NCBI GenBank assembly: GCA_036004685.1
Contig: DASYRE010000043.1
Location: 44,597-108,596, forward strand
DNA from: Candidatus Polarisedimenticolia bacterium
GTDB taxonomy: Bacteria; Acidobacteriota; Polarisedimenticolia; Gp22-AA2; AA152
Direction of reading: 5' to 3'
DNA length: 64,000 nucleotides
A model generated the notes under the pieces. That model did no database searches. It was not told where the DNA came from and saw nothing but the letters and a program-made list of their open reading frames with translations. Position numbers and translations under genes: made by a program. Shown piece by piece: positions 42,529 to 51,656 of the stretch (within the stretch, counting starts at the first letter, position 1; each line of letters begins with the position of its first letter).

Positions 42529-44892
42529 GTGCCGATTCGCCCCGTCCGTCCGCTCCTTCTGCTGCTGTCTCTGTTCACACTCGGATGCGAGGCGGCGCTG
42601 TCGGTGGGCGCCCCATCCGGAGGGACGTGGAAGGATCTCCCGGGCGCCCCGCCTTTCGAGCTCTCTCTCATCCGCCGCCTGGAGGCGGCGGTCACGAGCC
42701 GCGGGCCGGGTTATCGGCCGCGATCGCGCCACCTGAATCGGGACGGATCGGCCGTCTACACAAACCGTCTCATCCTGGAGGCGAGCCCTTACTTGATCCA
42801 GCACGCCCACAACCCCGTCAACTGGTATCCCTGGAGCGACGAGGCGTTCGAGACCGCCCGGTCCACGGGGCGGCCCGTCCTGTTGAGCGTCGGGTACTCC
42901 ACGTGCCATTGGTGCCACGTCATGGAGGAGGAATCGTTCGAGGACGAGGAGATCGCCGGGTTCCTCAACGCCCATTACGTCGCCGTCAAGGTCGATCGCG
43001 AGGAGCGCCCCGACCTGGACGGAGTGTACATGGCGGCGGTCCAGTCCCTCGCCGGGGGCGGCGGCTGGCCGATGACCCTCTGGCTCACGCCCGATCGGAA
43101 GCCGTTCTACGGCGGGACCTACTTCCCCGCCCGCGACGGAGATCGCGGCAGCGCCATCGGGTTCCGGACTCTGCTCGAGAAGCTCGCCGCGGCCTACAAC
43201 GCGCCCGGGAACTCCCTCGCCAGGCGGGCCGAAGAAGTGACGCGGGCGCTGCAGGCCGATCTGGCCGCCGCTTCCCCGGGCAATCTTCCCGGAGCCGCCA
43301 TCCTCCGCGGGGCGGCGGAAATCTATCGCGCCCGGTTCGACCCGGAGAACGGCGGGCTCGCCGGGCCGATGAAGTTCCCCAGCGGGTTGCCGATTCGATT
43401 CCTCCTGCGCCATCACCGGCGCACCGGAGACGAAGCGTTCCTGAAGATGGCGGTCCTGACGCTCCAGAAGATGGCGGCCGGCGGGATCCACGATCAGCTG
43501 GGAGGGGGATTCCACCGCTATTCCACCGATCCCCGTTGGCTCGTCCCGCACTTCGAGAAGATGCTCTACGACAACGCGCTCATCGCGCTCGACGCGCTGG
43601 AGGCCTATCAGGCCACGGGCCGCGAGGAGTTCGCGCGGATCGCCAGGGAGGTCTTCGCTTATGCCCAGGGCGAGATGTCCTCGCCCCGAGGAGGCTTCTA
43701 TGCCGCGACCGACGCCGACAGCCCCGGCCCCGGCGGCCGGCGCGAGGAGGGCCGCTTCTTCACCTGGACCCCGGAGGAGATCGACGCCGCCGTCGGCAAG
43801 GCGCGCGGCGACCTGGTGCGCCATTACTACGGCGTGACGCCGCGCGGGAATCTCGACGGGCGGAGCGTCCTGCACGTCGCGACGCCCCTGGAGGACGCGG
43901 CCCGGCGCCGGGGGATCTCACCCGAGAAGGCCCGGAGCGAGCTGGAGGCGGCGAAGGAGCTGCTCGAGGCGGCGCGCCGGAAGCGGCCCCCGCCTTTTCG
44001 GGACGAGAAGATCCTCGTCGCCTGGAACGGGCTGATGATCTCCGCCTTGTCGCGCGGCGGGCTCGTCCTCGGCGAGGATGCCCTGACCCGGCGCGCGGCG
44101 CGGTGCGCCGACCTTCTGCTGCAAAGCGCCCGGCGCGGCGGCCGGCTTCTGCGCGCCGTCCCGGAGGCGGGGGCGCCGCGCGACGGCACGCTGAGCGATT
44201 ACGCCTTCCTGATCGCGGGACTCCTCGATCTCTACGAGGCTTCGGGGGATCCCCGGCGCCTTCGGCAGGCGCTCGACCTCGATGCGGTCCTCGCCAAGCA
44301 CTACGAGGACCCCGCCAGGGGCGGCTTCTTCCTGACGGCCGACGACGGGGAGAAGCTTCTGGCCCGGGAGAAGCCCGCCTACGACGGCGCCGAGCCGTCG
44401 GGGAACTCGGTGGCCGTCATGAACCTCCTCCGCCTCCATGAATTCACGACCGAGGATCGATTCCGCGAAAGGGCGGTCCGCGCCTTGAGATCGCAGGCCA
44501 AGCTCCTCGCCGACTCCCCCGCCGCCCTCTCGGAGATGCTGCTGGCCGCGGACTTTCTCCTCGATACTCCCCGCGAGATCGTCTTGATCGCCCCTTCGAA
44601 AAGGCAAGACGCCGCCCCCTTCCTGGCCCGCCTCGCCGCCATGTATGCGCCCAACCGCGTCCTGGTCGTGGCGGCCGAGGGAAGAGATCTGGAGGAACAG
44701 GAAAAGCTGGTCCCTTACCTCGAAGGAAAGAAGACCCTGCGCGGCAAGACGACCGCGTACGTATGCGAGAGGCGGGTCTGCCGCCTGCCCACGACGGATC
44801 CGGCGGCGTTCGGCCGTCTGCTCGAGAAAGTCGAGCCCCTTCCCGCGCCACCCGCCCTCGAGACGCCGGGCCGGATCGACGGGGATCCGTAA
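42529..44892 (+). CDS. Thioredoxin-domain YyaL/SPATA20 family protein (lipoprotein paralogue)
   Basis: The 787-residue protein starts at a GTG preceded by TGGAGGG. It has a lipoprotein signal with a lipobox-like TLGC near residue 20, then about 60 variable residues. The YyaL core follows: [70 protein letters not shown], and [20 protein letters not shown] in the (alpha/alpha)-barrel part. It is clearly paralogous to the gene at 5880-7976, sharing long near-identical blocks, but is predicted to be exported and lipid-anchored. The role of the family is unknown; the CxxC-type site suggests redox chemistry or thiol binding. A TAGACT box at 42499-42504 may be its -10. Confidence 0.87.
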   Translation: MPIRPVRPLLLLLSLFTLGCEAALSVGAPSGGTWKDLPGAPPFELSLIRRLEAAVTSRGPGYRPRSRHLNRDGSAVYTNRLILEASPYLIQHAHNPVNWYPWSDEAFETARSTGRPVLLSVGYSTCHWCHVMEEESFEDEEIAGFLNAHYVAVKVDREERPDLDGVYMAAVQSLAGGGGWPMTLWLTPDRKPFYGGTYFPARDGDRGSAIGFRTLLEKLAAAYNAPGNSLARRAEEVTRALQADLAAASPGNLPGAAILRGAAEIYRARFDPENGGLAGPMKFPSGLPIRFLLRHHRRTGDEAFLKMAVLTLQKMAAGGIHDQLGGGFHRYSTDPRWLVPHFEKMLYDNALIALDALEAYQATGREEFARIAREVFAYAQGEMSSPRGGFYAATDADSPGPGGRREEGRFFTWTPEEIDAAVGKARGDLVRHYYGVTPRGNLDGRSVLHVATPLEDAARRRGISPEKARSELEAAKELLEAARRKRPPPFRDEKILVAWNGLMISALSRGGLVLGEDALTRRAARCADLLLQSARRGGRLLRAVPEAGAPRDGTLSDYAFLIAGLLDLYEASGDPRRLRQALDLDAVLAKHYEDPARGGFFLTADDGEKLLAREKPAYDGAEPSGNSVAVMNLLRLHEFTTEDRFRERAVRALRSQAKLLADSPAALSEMLLAADFLLDTPREIVLIAPSKRQDAAPFLARLAAMYAPNRVLVVAAEGRDLEEQEKLVPYLEGKKTLRGKTTAYVCERRVCRLPTTDPAAFGRLLEKVEPLPAPPALETPGRIDGDP

Positions 44893-44947
44893 TGAGGGGC
44901 GTGCCGGATGGGCCCGAGCCGGTTTAGAATCGCTTTCCGGGGGGAAC

Positions 44948-45673
44948 ATGAAGGTCTCCTTCGTCATCCCGACCCTCGACGAGCAGGACTGGATCGGGCC
45001 GCAGGTCGGACGCTGCCTCGCTCTCTCACCGGCGCCCGAGGTGATCGTCTCGGACGGCGGCAGTGCCGACGCCACCGCGGAGCGGGCGCGGGCCTCCGGG
45101 GCGCGATTCCTGCGCGCCACGCGGCGCGGGCGCGCGCCGCAGATGAACGAAGGCGCCCGGGCGGCGGCCGGCGACGTCTTCGTCTTCCTGCACGCCGACG
45201 TGCGGCTGGGCCCCGAAGCCTACGGGGAGCTTCGGGAGGCTCTCCAGGATCCTCACGTCCTCGGCGGGGCGTTCCGGAGACGCTTCGATTCGCCGTCGCG
45301 CCTGCTGCGGCTCGGTTGCCGGCTCGCCGACCTGCGCGGACGCCGGATCGGAGTGTTTCTCGGGGATCAGGCGATCTTCGTCCGGAAGAGCGCCTTCTTC
45401 CAGCTCGGCGGGTTCCGGGAGATCCTCCTGTTCGAGGACGTCGAGTTCTCCCGGCGCATGCGGCGCCATGGGAAGACCCTGCTTCTGTCGGAGGAGGTCA
45501 TCGCCTCCAGCCGGCGCTTCGATCACGAAGGGAATCTGGGCCGGCTCACGAAGAACGTCTGGCTCACGGCGCTCTACCTTGCCGGCGTCCATCCCGATCG
45601 TCTGGCGCGACGTTACTATCCCGACCTTTGCGGTCAGGCCTACTCTTCCGCCGCCGGCCGGGAAGGCCGATGA
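44948..45673 (+). CDS. Family 2 glycosyltransferase (TIGR04283-like)
   Basis: The ATG after CCGGGGGGAAC gives a 241-residue GT-A fold enzyme: VSFVIPTLDEQDWIGPQV, VSDGGSADATAERA (nucleotide-sugar site), FLHADVRL (DxD-like metal site), and LFEDVEFSRRMRRHGK. It resembles the TIGR04283 subfamily, named for arsenosugar-biosynthesis clusters, but no arsenic methylase or radical-SAM arsenosugar gene is here, so an arsenic role is not supported. TAGAAT (44925-44930) is a possible -10. It is the first of four genes joined by 4-bp overlaps (flavoprotein, TVP38 and DUF547 follow), suggesting a conserved envelope-related unit. The acceptor is unknown. Confidence 0.82.
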   Translation: MKVSFVIPTLDEQDWIGPQVGRCLALSPAPEVIVSDGGSADATAERARASGARFLRATRRGRAPQMNEGARAAAGDVFVFLHADVRLGPEAYGELREALQDPHVLGGAFRRRFDSPSRLLRLGCRLADLRGRRIGVFLGDQAIFVRKSAFFQLGGFREILLFEDVEFSRRMRRHGKTLLLSEEVIASSRRFDHEGNLGRLTKNVWLTALYLAGVHPDRLARRYYPDLCGQAYSSAAGREGR

Positions 45674-47160
45674 GCCGGCCGTCCAGCGGCGGGAGCGGCC
45701 GAGGGGAAGGGATCTACAACGTGGTGGTCCTCGGCGCCGGGACCGCGGGCCTGGTGACGGCGGCGGGCAGCGCCGGCCTCGGCGCCCGCGTGGCCCTCGT
45801 CGAGCGCGGCAAGATGGGAGGCGATTGCCTCAACTTCGGCTGCGTCCCCAGCAAAGCCCTCATCCAGTCTTCCCGCCTCGCCGATCGGATCCGGCACGCC
45901 GATCGGGTCGGCCTCGAGCCCCGGGACCCTCAGGCCGACTACGCCCGCGTCATCCGGCGGATGAAGTCGGCGCGCGCGCGGATCGAGCCGCACGATTCCG
46001 CCGAGCGCTTCGAGTCGCTCGGCGTCGACGTGTTCGCCGGAGAGGCCCGGCTGGAATCGCCGCACGCCGTGCGCGTCGGAGACCGCGTTCTCCGAACGCG
46101 CCACGTCGTCATCGCGACCGGCGGCCGCGCCGCAGTGCCGCCGATCGAAGGACTCCCGGAGGCCCGCCCGTTCACCAACGAGACCTTCTTCGAGAATGAA
46201 GCGCTGCCCCGCCGGCTGGCGATCCTGGGAGGCGGGCCGATCGGCTGCGAGATCTCGCAGGCCATGGCCCGCCTCGGCTCGCGCGTCACGCTTCTCGATC
46301 GCGGCGACCGGGTCCTCCACCGCGAGGATGCGGACGCCGCCGAGGCTCTTCAAGAGTCGCTGCGCGCCGACCGGGTCGATCTTCGTCTGGGGGCGCGCGT
46401 GATCCGGGTCGAGCCGGGAGAGGCGGCACACCGGGTGCGGCTCGAACGGGGCGGGCGCGAGGAGAGCCTGGAGGCCGACGCGATCCTGCTCGCCGCCGGC
46501 CGCCGCCCGAACGTCGAGAACCTGGGCCTGGAGGCGGCCGGCGTCGCGTTCGATCAGCGCGGCGTCCGGGTCGATCGCTGGCTCCGCACCACGCGCCCGA
46601 ACATCTTCGCGGCGGGCGACGTGGCCGGCAGCCATCAGTTCACCCACTTCGCCGAATACCAGGCGCGGATCGTCGTGCGCAACATTCTCCTGCCGCGGCT
46701 TTTCGGCCTCCTGCACGCGCGGGCCGACGATTTCGTGCTTCCCTGGTGCACCTTCACCGAGCCGGAGGTGGCGCGCGTCGGCCTGAACGAGCAGGAGGCC
46801 CGCGCCCAAGGGATCCCGCACGACGTGCATCGCTTCGACTTCAAATCGCTCGACCGGGCCATCCTCGACGCGGCCGACACCGGCTGGGTGAAAGTGCTGA
46901 CCGTTCCGGGAAAGGACCGGATCCTCGGCGCGACGCTGGTGGGGGAAGGAAGCGGAGAGATGATCCACGAGCTGGTGGTCGCGATGCGCCACGGCATCGG
47001 CCTCGGCGCGCTTTCGGGGGCCATCCACGTCTATCCGACGCTGTCGCAGGCGATCCAGCGCGCCGGGGACGCCTACCAGAAGACGCGCCTGACCGCGGCG
47101 GCCCGCCGTGCCTTCTCCTGGCTCTACGCGCGGCGGCGCAGATCGGCGGGCATCCCGTGA
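45670..47160 (+). CDS. FAD-dependent pyridine nucleotide-disulfide oxidoreductase (mercuric reductase-like)
   Basis: The 496-residue flavoprotein starts at the ATG overlapping the glycosyltransferase stop. It shows VVVLGAGTAGLVTAAGSAGLGA (FAD), the redox-active CLNFGC (C53, C58) followed by VPSKALIQSS, LAILGGGPIGCEISQAMARLG (NAD(P)) and NIFAAGDVAGSHQFTH (second FAD motif). The dimerisation domain ends with HVYPTLSQAIQRA rather than the His-Glu pair of lipoamide dehydrogenase, as in mercuric-reductase-like enzymes; no C-terminal Cys pair for Hg(II) is present. The substrate is unknown. Related flavoproteins are often next to TVP38 and DUF547 genes, exactly as here. GTGA overlap to the TVP38 gene. 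Confidence 0.87.
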   Translation: MSRPSSGGSGRGEGIYNVVVLGAGTAGLVTAAGSAGLGARVALVERGKMGGDCLNFGCVPSKALIQSSRLADRIRHADRVGLEPRDPQADYARVIRRMKSARARIEPHDSAERFESLGVDVFAGEARLESPHAVRVGDRVLRTRHVVIATGGRAAVPPIEGLPEARPFTNETFFENEALPRRLAILGGGPIGCEISQAMARLGSRVTLLDRGDRVLHREDADAAEALQESLRADRVDLRLGARVIRVEPGEAAHRVRLERGGREESLEADAILLAAGRRPNVENLGLEAAGVAFDQRGVRVDRWLRTTRPNIFAAGDVAGSHQFTHFAEYQARIVVRNILLPRLFGLLHARADDFVLPWCTFTEPEVARVGLNEQEARAQGIPHDVHRFDFKSLDRAILDAADTGWVKVLTVPGKDRILGATLVGEGSGEMIHELVVAMRHGIGLGALSGAIHVYPTLSQAIQRAGDAYQKTRLTAAARRAFSWLYARRRRSAGIP

Positions 47161-47852
47161 AACGCTCGCAGCTCCTCCTCCGCATCTTCGTTCCGGCGCT
47201 TCTGATCGCCGCCGTCGTCGCCGGAATCCGGTTCCTCCCGATCGAGGACTACCTCGATCGGTTCCTCACCTGGGCTTCCGGCACCGGCTTCCCGGGAATG
47301 GCCGTGTTCGTCCTGGTCTATGTCGCGGCGGCCGTCCTGTTTCTTCCCGGCTCGATTCTGACCGTCGGGGCGGGAGCGATCTTCGGCTTGCTCTGGGGAA
47401 CTATCTCCGTCAGCATCGGGGCCACGCTGGGCGCCGGCGCGGCGTTCCTGATCGGCAGGTATCTGGCGCGTAAACGGGTGGAGCGCTGGGCGGCGGAGAA
47501 TCCGAAGTTCGCCGCCATCGACCGGGCGGTCGGCCGGGAAGGCGGGCGGATCGTCCTCTTGACGAGGCTCAGCCCCCTGTTTCCTTATAACCTCTTGAAT
47601 TACCTGTTCGGTCTGACGCGCGTCGGTTTCTGGCCGTATCTCGCCGCCAGCTGGATCGGCATGCTTCCGGGGACGGTCCTTTACGTCTATCTCGGCGTGG
47701 CGGGCCGCGCCGTCGCCAGGACGGCAGCCGGACCGGGAATCGGCAACGGCTGGGAGGCGATCTTTTGGAGCGTCGGGCTGGCGGCGACCTTGCTCCTTAC
47801 GTTTTTCTTGACGCGGCTCGCCCGGCGGGCCCTCTCGGAGGAACGGCGATGA
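47157..47852 (+). CDS. TVP38/TMEM64 (VTT-domain, DedA-like) membrane protein
   Basis: The GTG overlapping the flavoprotein stop gives 231 residues. An N-terminal membrane helix is followed by the VTT/SNARE-associated core: FVLVYVAAAVLFLPGSILTVGAGAIFGLLWG, SIGATLGAGAAFLIGRYLARK, then LLTRLSPLFPYNLLNYLFGLTRVGFWPYLAASWIGMLPGT, and a last helix near the C-terminus. DedA/VTT proteins include undecaprenyl-phosphate and phospholipid scramblases/flippases. In this operon it could move a lipid substrate for the neighbouring glycosyltransferase; that is inference. ATGA overlap with the DUF547 gene. Confidence 0.88.
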   Translation: MKRSQLLLRIFVPALLIAAVVAGIRFLPIEDYLDRFLTWASGTGFPGMAVFVLVYVAAAVLFLPGSILTVGAGAIFGLLWGTISVSIGATLGAGAAFLIGRYLARKRVERWAAENPKFAAIDRAVGREGGRIVLLTRLSPLFPYNLLNYLFGLTRVGFWPYLAASWIGMLPGTVLYVYLGVAGRAVARTAAGPGIGNGWEAIFWSVGLAATLLLTFFLTRLARRALSEERR

Positions 47853-48796
47853 GCCACGACCGTTCAGGCGCGCCAGCCCTGCTCCGCGGTCGCGAGCCGC
47901 GCCGCGGCGGCGCGTCAGCCCCGCGATGGCGCGCCGGATTGTGGCTGGCGCTGGTTCCCTGGCTCTTGCCCGCCCAGATCGCCTGCCAGGCCCCGAAGGC
48001 CGTCGCGCTTCAAGGGGGCGCGGCCGAAGCAATCCGTAAGGGAATCGAATCGGGAAAGCTTGGGATGAACCATGATGCCTTCGATCGAATCCTCCAGCAC
48101 CATGTCCTCGATTTAGGAAGGCGCTTCGACTATCGCGGGCTCCAGAGGCATCGCGAGGATCTCGATCGCTACCTGGGGGAAGTGGGCGACGCGCGTCTCT
48201 CCGACCTCGGCCGCGACGAGCTGGCGGCGCTCCTGGTGAACGCCTACAACGCTTATACCATCCAGTCGATTCTCGAGACGCTCACCCCGGCGCAGCCCGA
48301 AGGCGTGAAGAGCATTCGCGACATCCCGGGAGTCTTCGACGCTCCGACCCACCTGGTAGGAGGGTTCAAGCTGAGCCTGAACAACATCGAGCACAACCTC
48401 TTGCGGCCGCTCTTCAAGGATCCCCGCATCCACTTCGTCGTGAACTGCGCCTCCATCAGCTGCCCGCCGCTTCCTTCCGAGGCGCTCAAAGGGGGGCAGC
48501 TCGAGTCGCAGCTCGAGTACGCCGCCCGCTCCCTCCTCTCCTCGCCCGATTACGTGCGGATCGAGGACGGGAAGCTGAAGGTGACGAAGCTTCTGGAATG
48601 GTACGGATCGGATTTCACGACTCGGGGATTCCACGGCGCGGGGGCGAGCCTTCCCGCCTACCTCCGGAAATATGCCTCGGAGGAGGTCGTGCGGCTCATC
48701 GACTCGGCGGGCGGCGCCCCTCCCATCGCTTTCCTCGACTACGACTGGTCCTTGAACCGTTCGAACCAGATCCCGCTTCAGGATCAGCCCTTCTAA
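47849..48796 (+). CDS. Exported DUF547 domain protein
   Basis: The 315-residue product begins at the ATG overlapping the TVP38 stop. A long basic N-region precedes a hydrophobic segment (about 29-44) ending IACQAP, so it is either a lipoprotein with a weak lipobox or a secreted protein. The DUF547 domain follows: RFDYRGLQRHREDLDRYL, ALLVNAYNAYTIQSIL, HNLLRPLFKDPRIHFVVNCASISCPPL, and IAFLDYDWSLN. The conserved Asn-Cys-Ala-Ser-x-x-Cys-Pro and His residues suggest a papain- or transglutaminase-like site, not proven. It closes the four-gene operon. No terminator hairpin is evident immediately after. Confidence 0.87.
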   Translation: MSHDRSGAPALLRGREPRRGGASAPRWRAGLWLALVPWLLPAQIACQAPKAVALQGGAAEAIRKGIESGKLGMNHDAFDRILQHHVLDLGRRFDYRGLQRHREDLDRYLGEVGDARLSDLGRDELAALLVNAYNAYTIQSILETLTPAQPEGVKSIRDIPGVFDAPTHLVGGFKLSLNNIEHNLLRPLFKDPRIHFVVNCASISCPPLPSEALKGGQLESQLEYAARSLLSSPDYVRIEDGKLKVTKLLEWYGSDFTTRGFHGAGASLPAYLRKYASEEVVRLIDSAGGAPPIAFLDYDWSLNRSNQIPLQDQPF

Positions 48797-48953
48797 GCGC
48801 ATTGGATGGGCTCCGGGCCGGCTCTCGAACTGAAGGTAAGCGTCGTTCGGTTGGATTCCCGCGCGCCGAAATCAAAGAGGCTCAGACGACTCGACTCTCG
48901 TATGCGCGACAGATCTGACAATCGACACATCCGCCTCCACTCCCAGAATCTCC

Positions 48954-48982
48954 TTGACTCCCCGCGCCGATCGCCGTACGTA
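48954..48982 (+). promoter_or_regulatory. Sigma-70 promoter of the BNR-repeat gene
   Basis: TTGACT (48954-48959) and TACGTA (48977-48982) are 17 bases apart. The transcript would start near 48989, giving a leader of about 45 bases that contains GGAGG (49023-49027) before the ATG at 49034. Confidence 0.65.
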
Positions 48983-49033
48983 GAAATCACACGACAACCT
49001 TCCTGGTCGAGACTCTTCTTATGGAGGTCCCTC

Positions 49034-50454
49034 ATGAAGAAGAGCAGGACACGGTTCTTCCTTTCCGTCTCGTGGTTCCTCACTTTTGCGGCATTTCTCT
49101 GCGCCCTGGCCTACGCGGCGACCAGCGTCCAATTTGGACCGAACATCCGGCTGGGGGGGTTCGGAAACCGTCAGGTGGAGACCTCCATCGCGGCGAATCC
49201 GGCCGACTCCAGGAATCTCGTCCTTGGGTTCATGGACACGTTCCCCGCCGGGAGCGATCCGCGCCAGACGTGCCAGAGTGCTTTCACGACCAACGGCGGC
49301 GCCACTTACACTCTCGGTGGCACCTCCCCTCTCCAGCGGCTTCCGACCGCGACCGGCATCGCCTGCGTCGACCCTTCGTTGACTGCCGATCTCGCGGGCA
49401 ATTTCTACTTCGCCTACCTCAACTTCAATCTTGGTCTCCCGGTGCCGGCTGACCTTTTCGTGGCCAAATCGACAGACGGAGGCAGGACTTTCCCCACTTA
49501 CACCGTCGCGGTAGCGGGCAATGATTCCGTCAACGAGCCCGACAAGCCCTATATCGTCGCCGACGTCGGTAACGGGAGCCCTTTCAAAGGATCTCTGTAC
49601 TTGAGCTACACGGACCTGGCAGTCGGCTACTCGATCCGGATCGTGTCCTCGCGTGACGGAGGTCACACCTGGTCGAGTCCCGTGCGGATCACGAACGACA
49701 CCATGGGTTCCAACATTTTCCAGGCGAGCGTGCCCGTCGTGGCATCCGACGGCACGATCTACGTCTTCTTCTCCAACTTCACGTTCGGAGTGAACGGCTC
49801 CTTGAGCATCCAGTTCTCCAAATCCAGTGATGGCGGGATCTCGTGGAGCGCTCCGTCCTCCGTGGCTTCCCACCTCCCCAGCCCGGGCCTTTTCGTCCTC
49901 GATAACGGAGACCCCAATTTCGGAGAGGTCGCCGACTTCGGGGTGGGCTCGAACAGCTTTCCGAGTCCGGCCGTCGCGCCCGACGGCACGCTCTACGTGG
50001 CCTGGGCAGACTTTCCAGAAGGCTCCTGCAAAAGGATCGGCGGCAGCGATCGTCCGTCTTGCGGCAACGCCGACGTCAGGCTCTCCGTCAGCCGGAATGG
50101 AGGCAACTCCTGGACGGCGCCGGTGAAGGTGAGCGACGACAGCGGTTCGGGGACGGATCAGTTCTTTCCATGGATCGCCGTCCATCCGACGGGTTGCTGA
50201 GTCTCACCTGGCTGGACAAGAGGCTCGACCCGAACAACGTCGACTACAACGCGTTCTACGCCAACACGTCCGACGGCATCGTCTTCCTGCCGAACGTGAG
50301 GCTCTCCTCAGCCAAGTCTTCCCTCGGGGGGAGAGGGTTTATCGGAGACTATCTCGGCATCGCGGCGACCGCGGACTCGGTCCATCCGGTCTGGATGGAC
50401 ATTCGGTCCAACCAGGTCGAAATCTTCACCATTCGGGGGATTCTGACGCACTGA
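49034..50454 (+). pseudogene. Secreted BNR/sialidase-like repeat protein, frameshifted near the 3' end
   Basis: The first frame encodes 388 residues: a signal peptide (ending LAYAATS) and a six-bladed-propeller-type protein with Asp-box repeats (STDGGRTF, SRDGGHTWSSP, SSDGGISWSAP, SRNGGNSWTAP). It then stops at TGA 50198-50200, just after DQFFPWIAVHPTG. The -1 frame continues at once with LLSLTWLDKRLDPNNVDYNAFY and GFIGDYLGIAATADSVHPVW to a stop at 50454, clearly the missing C-terminus. A single lost T in GGGTTG would explain it; no slippery heptamer is in frame. Related proteins are annotated as exo-alpha-sialidases, but key sialidase arginines cannot be confirmed. The gene may be a pseudogene or a sequencing error. 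Confidence 0.8.
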
Positions 50455-50581
50455 GCGGCGACGTTTCAGGGAATCCGCGGTCGTCGATGGGCAGGACCGG
50501 TCGTGGAACGGAACGTCGCCCGGAGTCCTTGGGCGATCTGAGGTGGCCAGACCGCGCCGAGGCTCGGTACGGTCGTTCTGT

Positions 50582-51502
50582 TCAGGGCTCTCTTCGGCGG
50601 CTTTTCATCCCCGACTTCTCCTCCAACTCCTCGATCGTCTTCGGCCAGTCTTCCCTGAGAAGGCGCGACAACGCACGGTCGGCGAGAACCCGTCCTTCGG
50701 TCTGGCAGCGCGGACAGTAGTTGCACTCGTTCTTCGCGTAGACGATGCGCTGGACGAGGGTGCCGCAATCCGGGCAGGGCTTGCCGAATCGCCCGTGGAC
50801 CGCCATCTCCTCGCGGAAAGCGGTGACCTGCTCCGGGAACTTCTCGCCGGCCTCCCGGCGCAGCCGATCGGTCCACTCCGTCAGCGTCGCGACGGCCGCG
50901 TCGCGCAGGCGTCCCGCCTCTTCATCGGTGAGGCGGCCGGTGAGCCGTACGGGAGAGAGGCGCGCGCGGTGCAGCATCTCGTCGGAATAGGCGTTGCCGA
51001 TCCCGCTGAAGAGCCGCGGGTCGGTGAGGGCCCGCTTCAAGGTGTGGTTTTCCCGGCGAAGCGCGTCGATGAACTCGCCCGCCCGGCTTTCGAGGACTTC
51101 GAGCCCGCCGCGCGACAGAGCCGCAAGCGACGCGTCGCCGCGCGCCACGTGCAGCGACGCGCGCTTCTTCGAGCCCGCCTCGGTCAGGAGAAGCGTCCCG
51201 TCGGGGAAGTCGAAGGCGGCGAGACCGAAGCGGCGCGGGATCTTCATGCCGCGCTTCTTCCAATGGAGCCTTCCGGCGATCATCAGGTGCAGCACCAGGA
51301 AGAGATCCGGCTCGATCTCCAGGACGATGCGCTTGCCAAGGCGCCGGACACCTTTCACCGTGCGTCCCCGGACCGCCGCGAGCGGCGGATCGACGGAGCG
51401 CAGGAGGAAGGGGCTCGCCAGCCGGACCTCCCGCAGCTCGCGATCTTTCACGCGCCGCTCCAGGGCCTCGACGTAGACGACGATGTCGGGCAGCTCGGGC
51501 AC
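50582..51502 (-). CDS. Fpg/Nei family DNA glycosylase
   Basis: The GTG at 51502 is the right start because it places Pro-Glu directly after the initiator (PELPDIVVYVEAL), and the N-terminal proline is the catalytic nucleophile of this family. The 306-residue protein keeps RRLGKRIVLEI with the conserved Lys, RENHTLKRALTDPRLFSGIGNAYSDE (helix-two-turn-helix), and a C-terminal zinc finger CPDC...CPRC. Fpg/Nei enzymes excise oxidised bases such as 8-oxoguanine and cut at the abasic site. It is divergent from the TSUP transporter gene (154-bp gap). The frame upstream of the GTG is open but lacks family features. It may be a paralogue of a main mutM elsewhere. Confidence 0.9.
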   Translation of the reverse strand: MPELPDIVVYVEALERRVKDRELREVRLASPFLLRSVDPPLAAVRGRTVKGVRRLGKRIVLEIEPDLFLVLHLMIAGRLHWKKRGMKIPRRFGLAAFDFPDGTLLLTEAGSKKRASLHVARGDASLAALSRGGLEVLESRAGEFIDALRRENHTLKRALTDPRLFSGIGNAYSDEMLHRARLSPVRLTGRLTDEEAGRLRDAAVATLTEWTDRLRREAGEKFPEQVTAFREEMAVHGRFGKPCPDCGTLVQRIVYAKNECNYCPRCQTEGRVLADRALSRLLREDWPKTIEELEEKSGMKSRRREP

Positions 51503-51656
51503 GATCCCTTCCCTCCCTTCCCTGCCGGTAAGCCGCCCGCGGGTTCGGGCGGCCCCTCGGCAAAGCCGTGCTTGGAGTATTCTAAGCGACCCATCCGCCC
51601 GCCCGGCGCCGGAGCTCCGGCGGGAAGCTCTTCGAACGGGAGAGACGAACCAACCG

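Noticed and set aside
44948..45673. Arsenosugar biosynthesis role for the GT2 gene
   Set aside because: The subfamily name suggests it, but no arsenic methyltransferase, radical-SAM partner or ars gene is present.
50186..50200. Programmed -1 frameshift in the BNR gene
   Set aside because: No X-XXY-YYZ heptamer exists in the zero frame and no stimulatory stem-loop was found; a one-base loss fits better.
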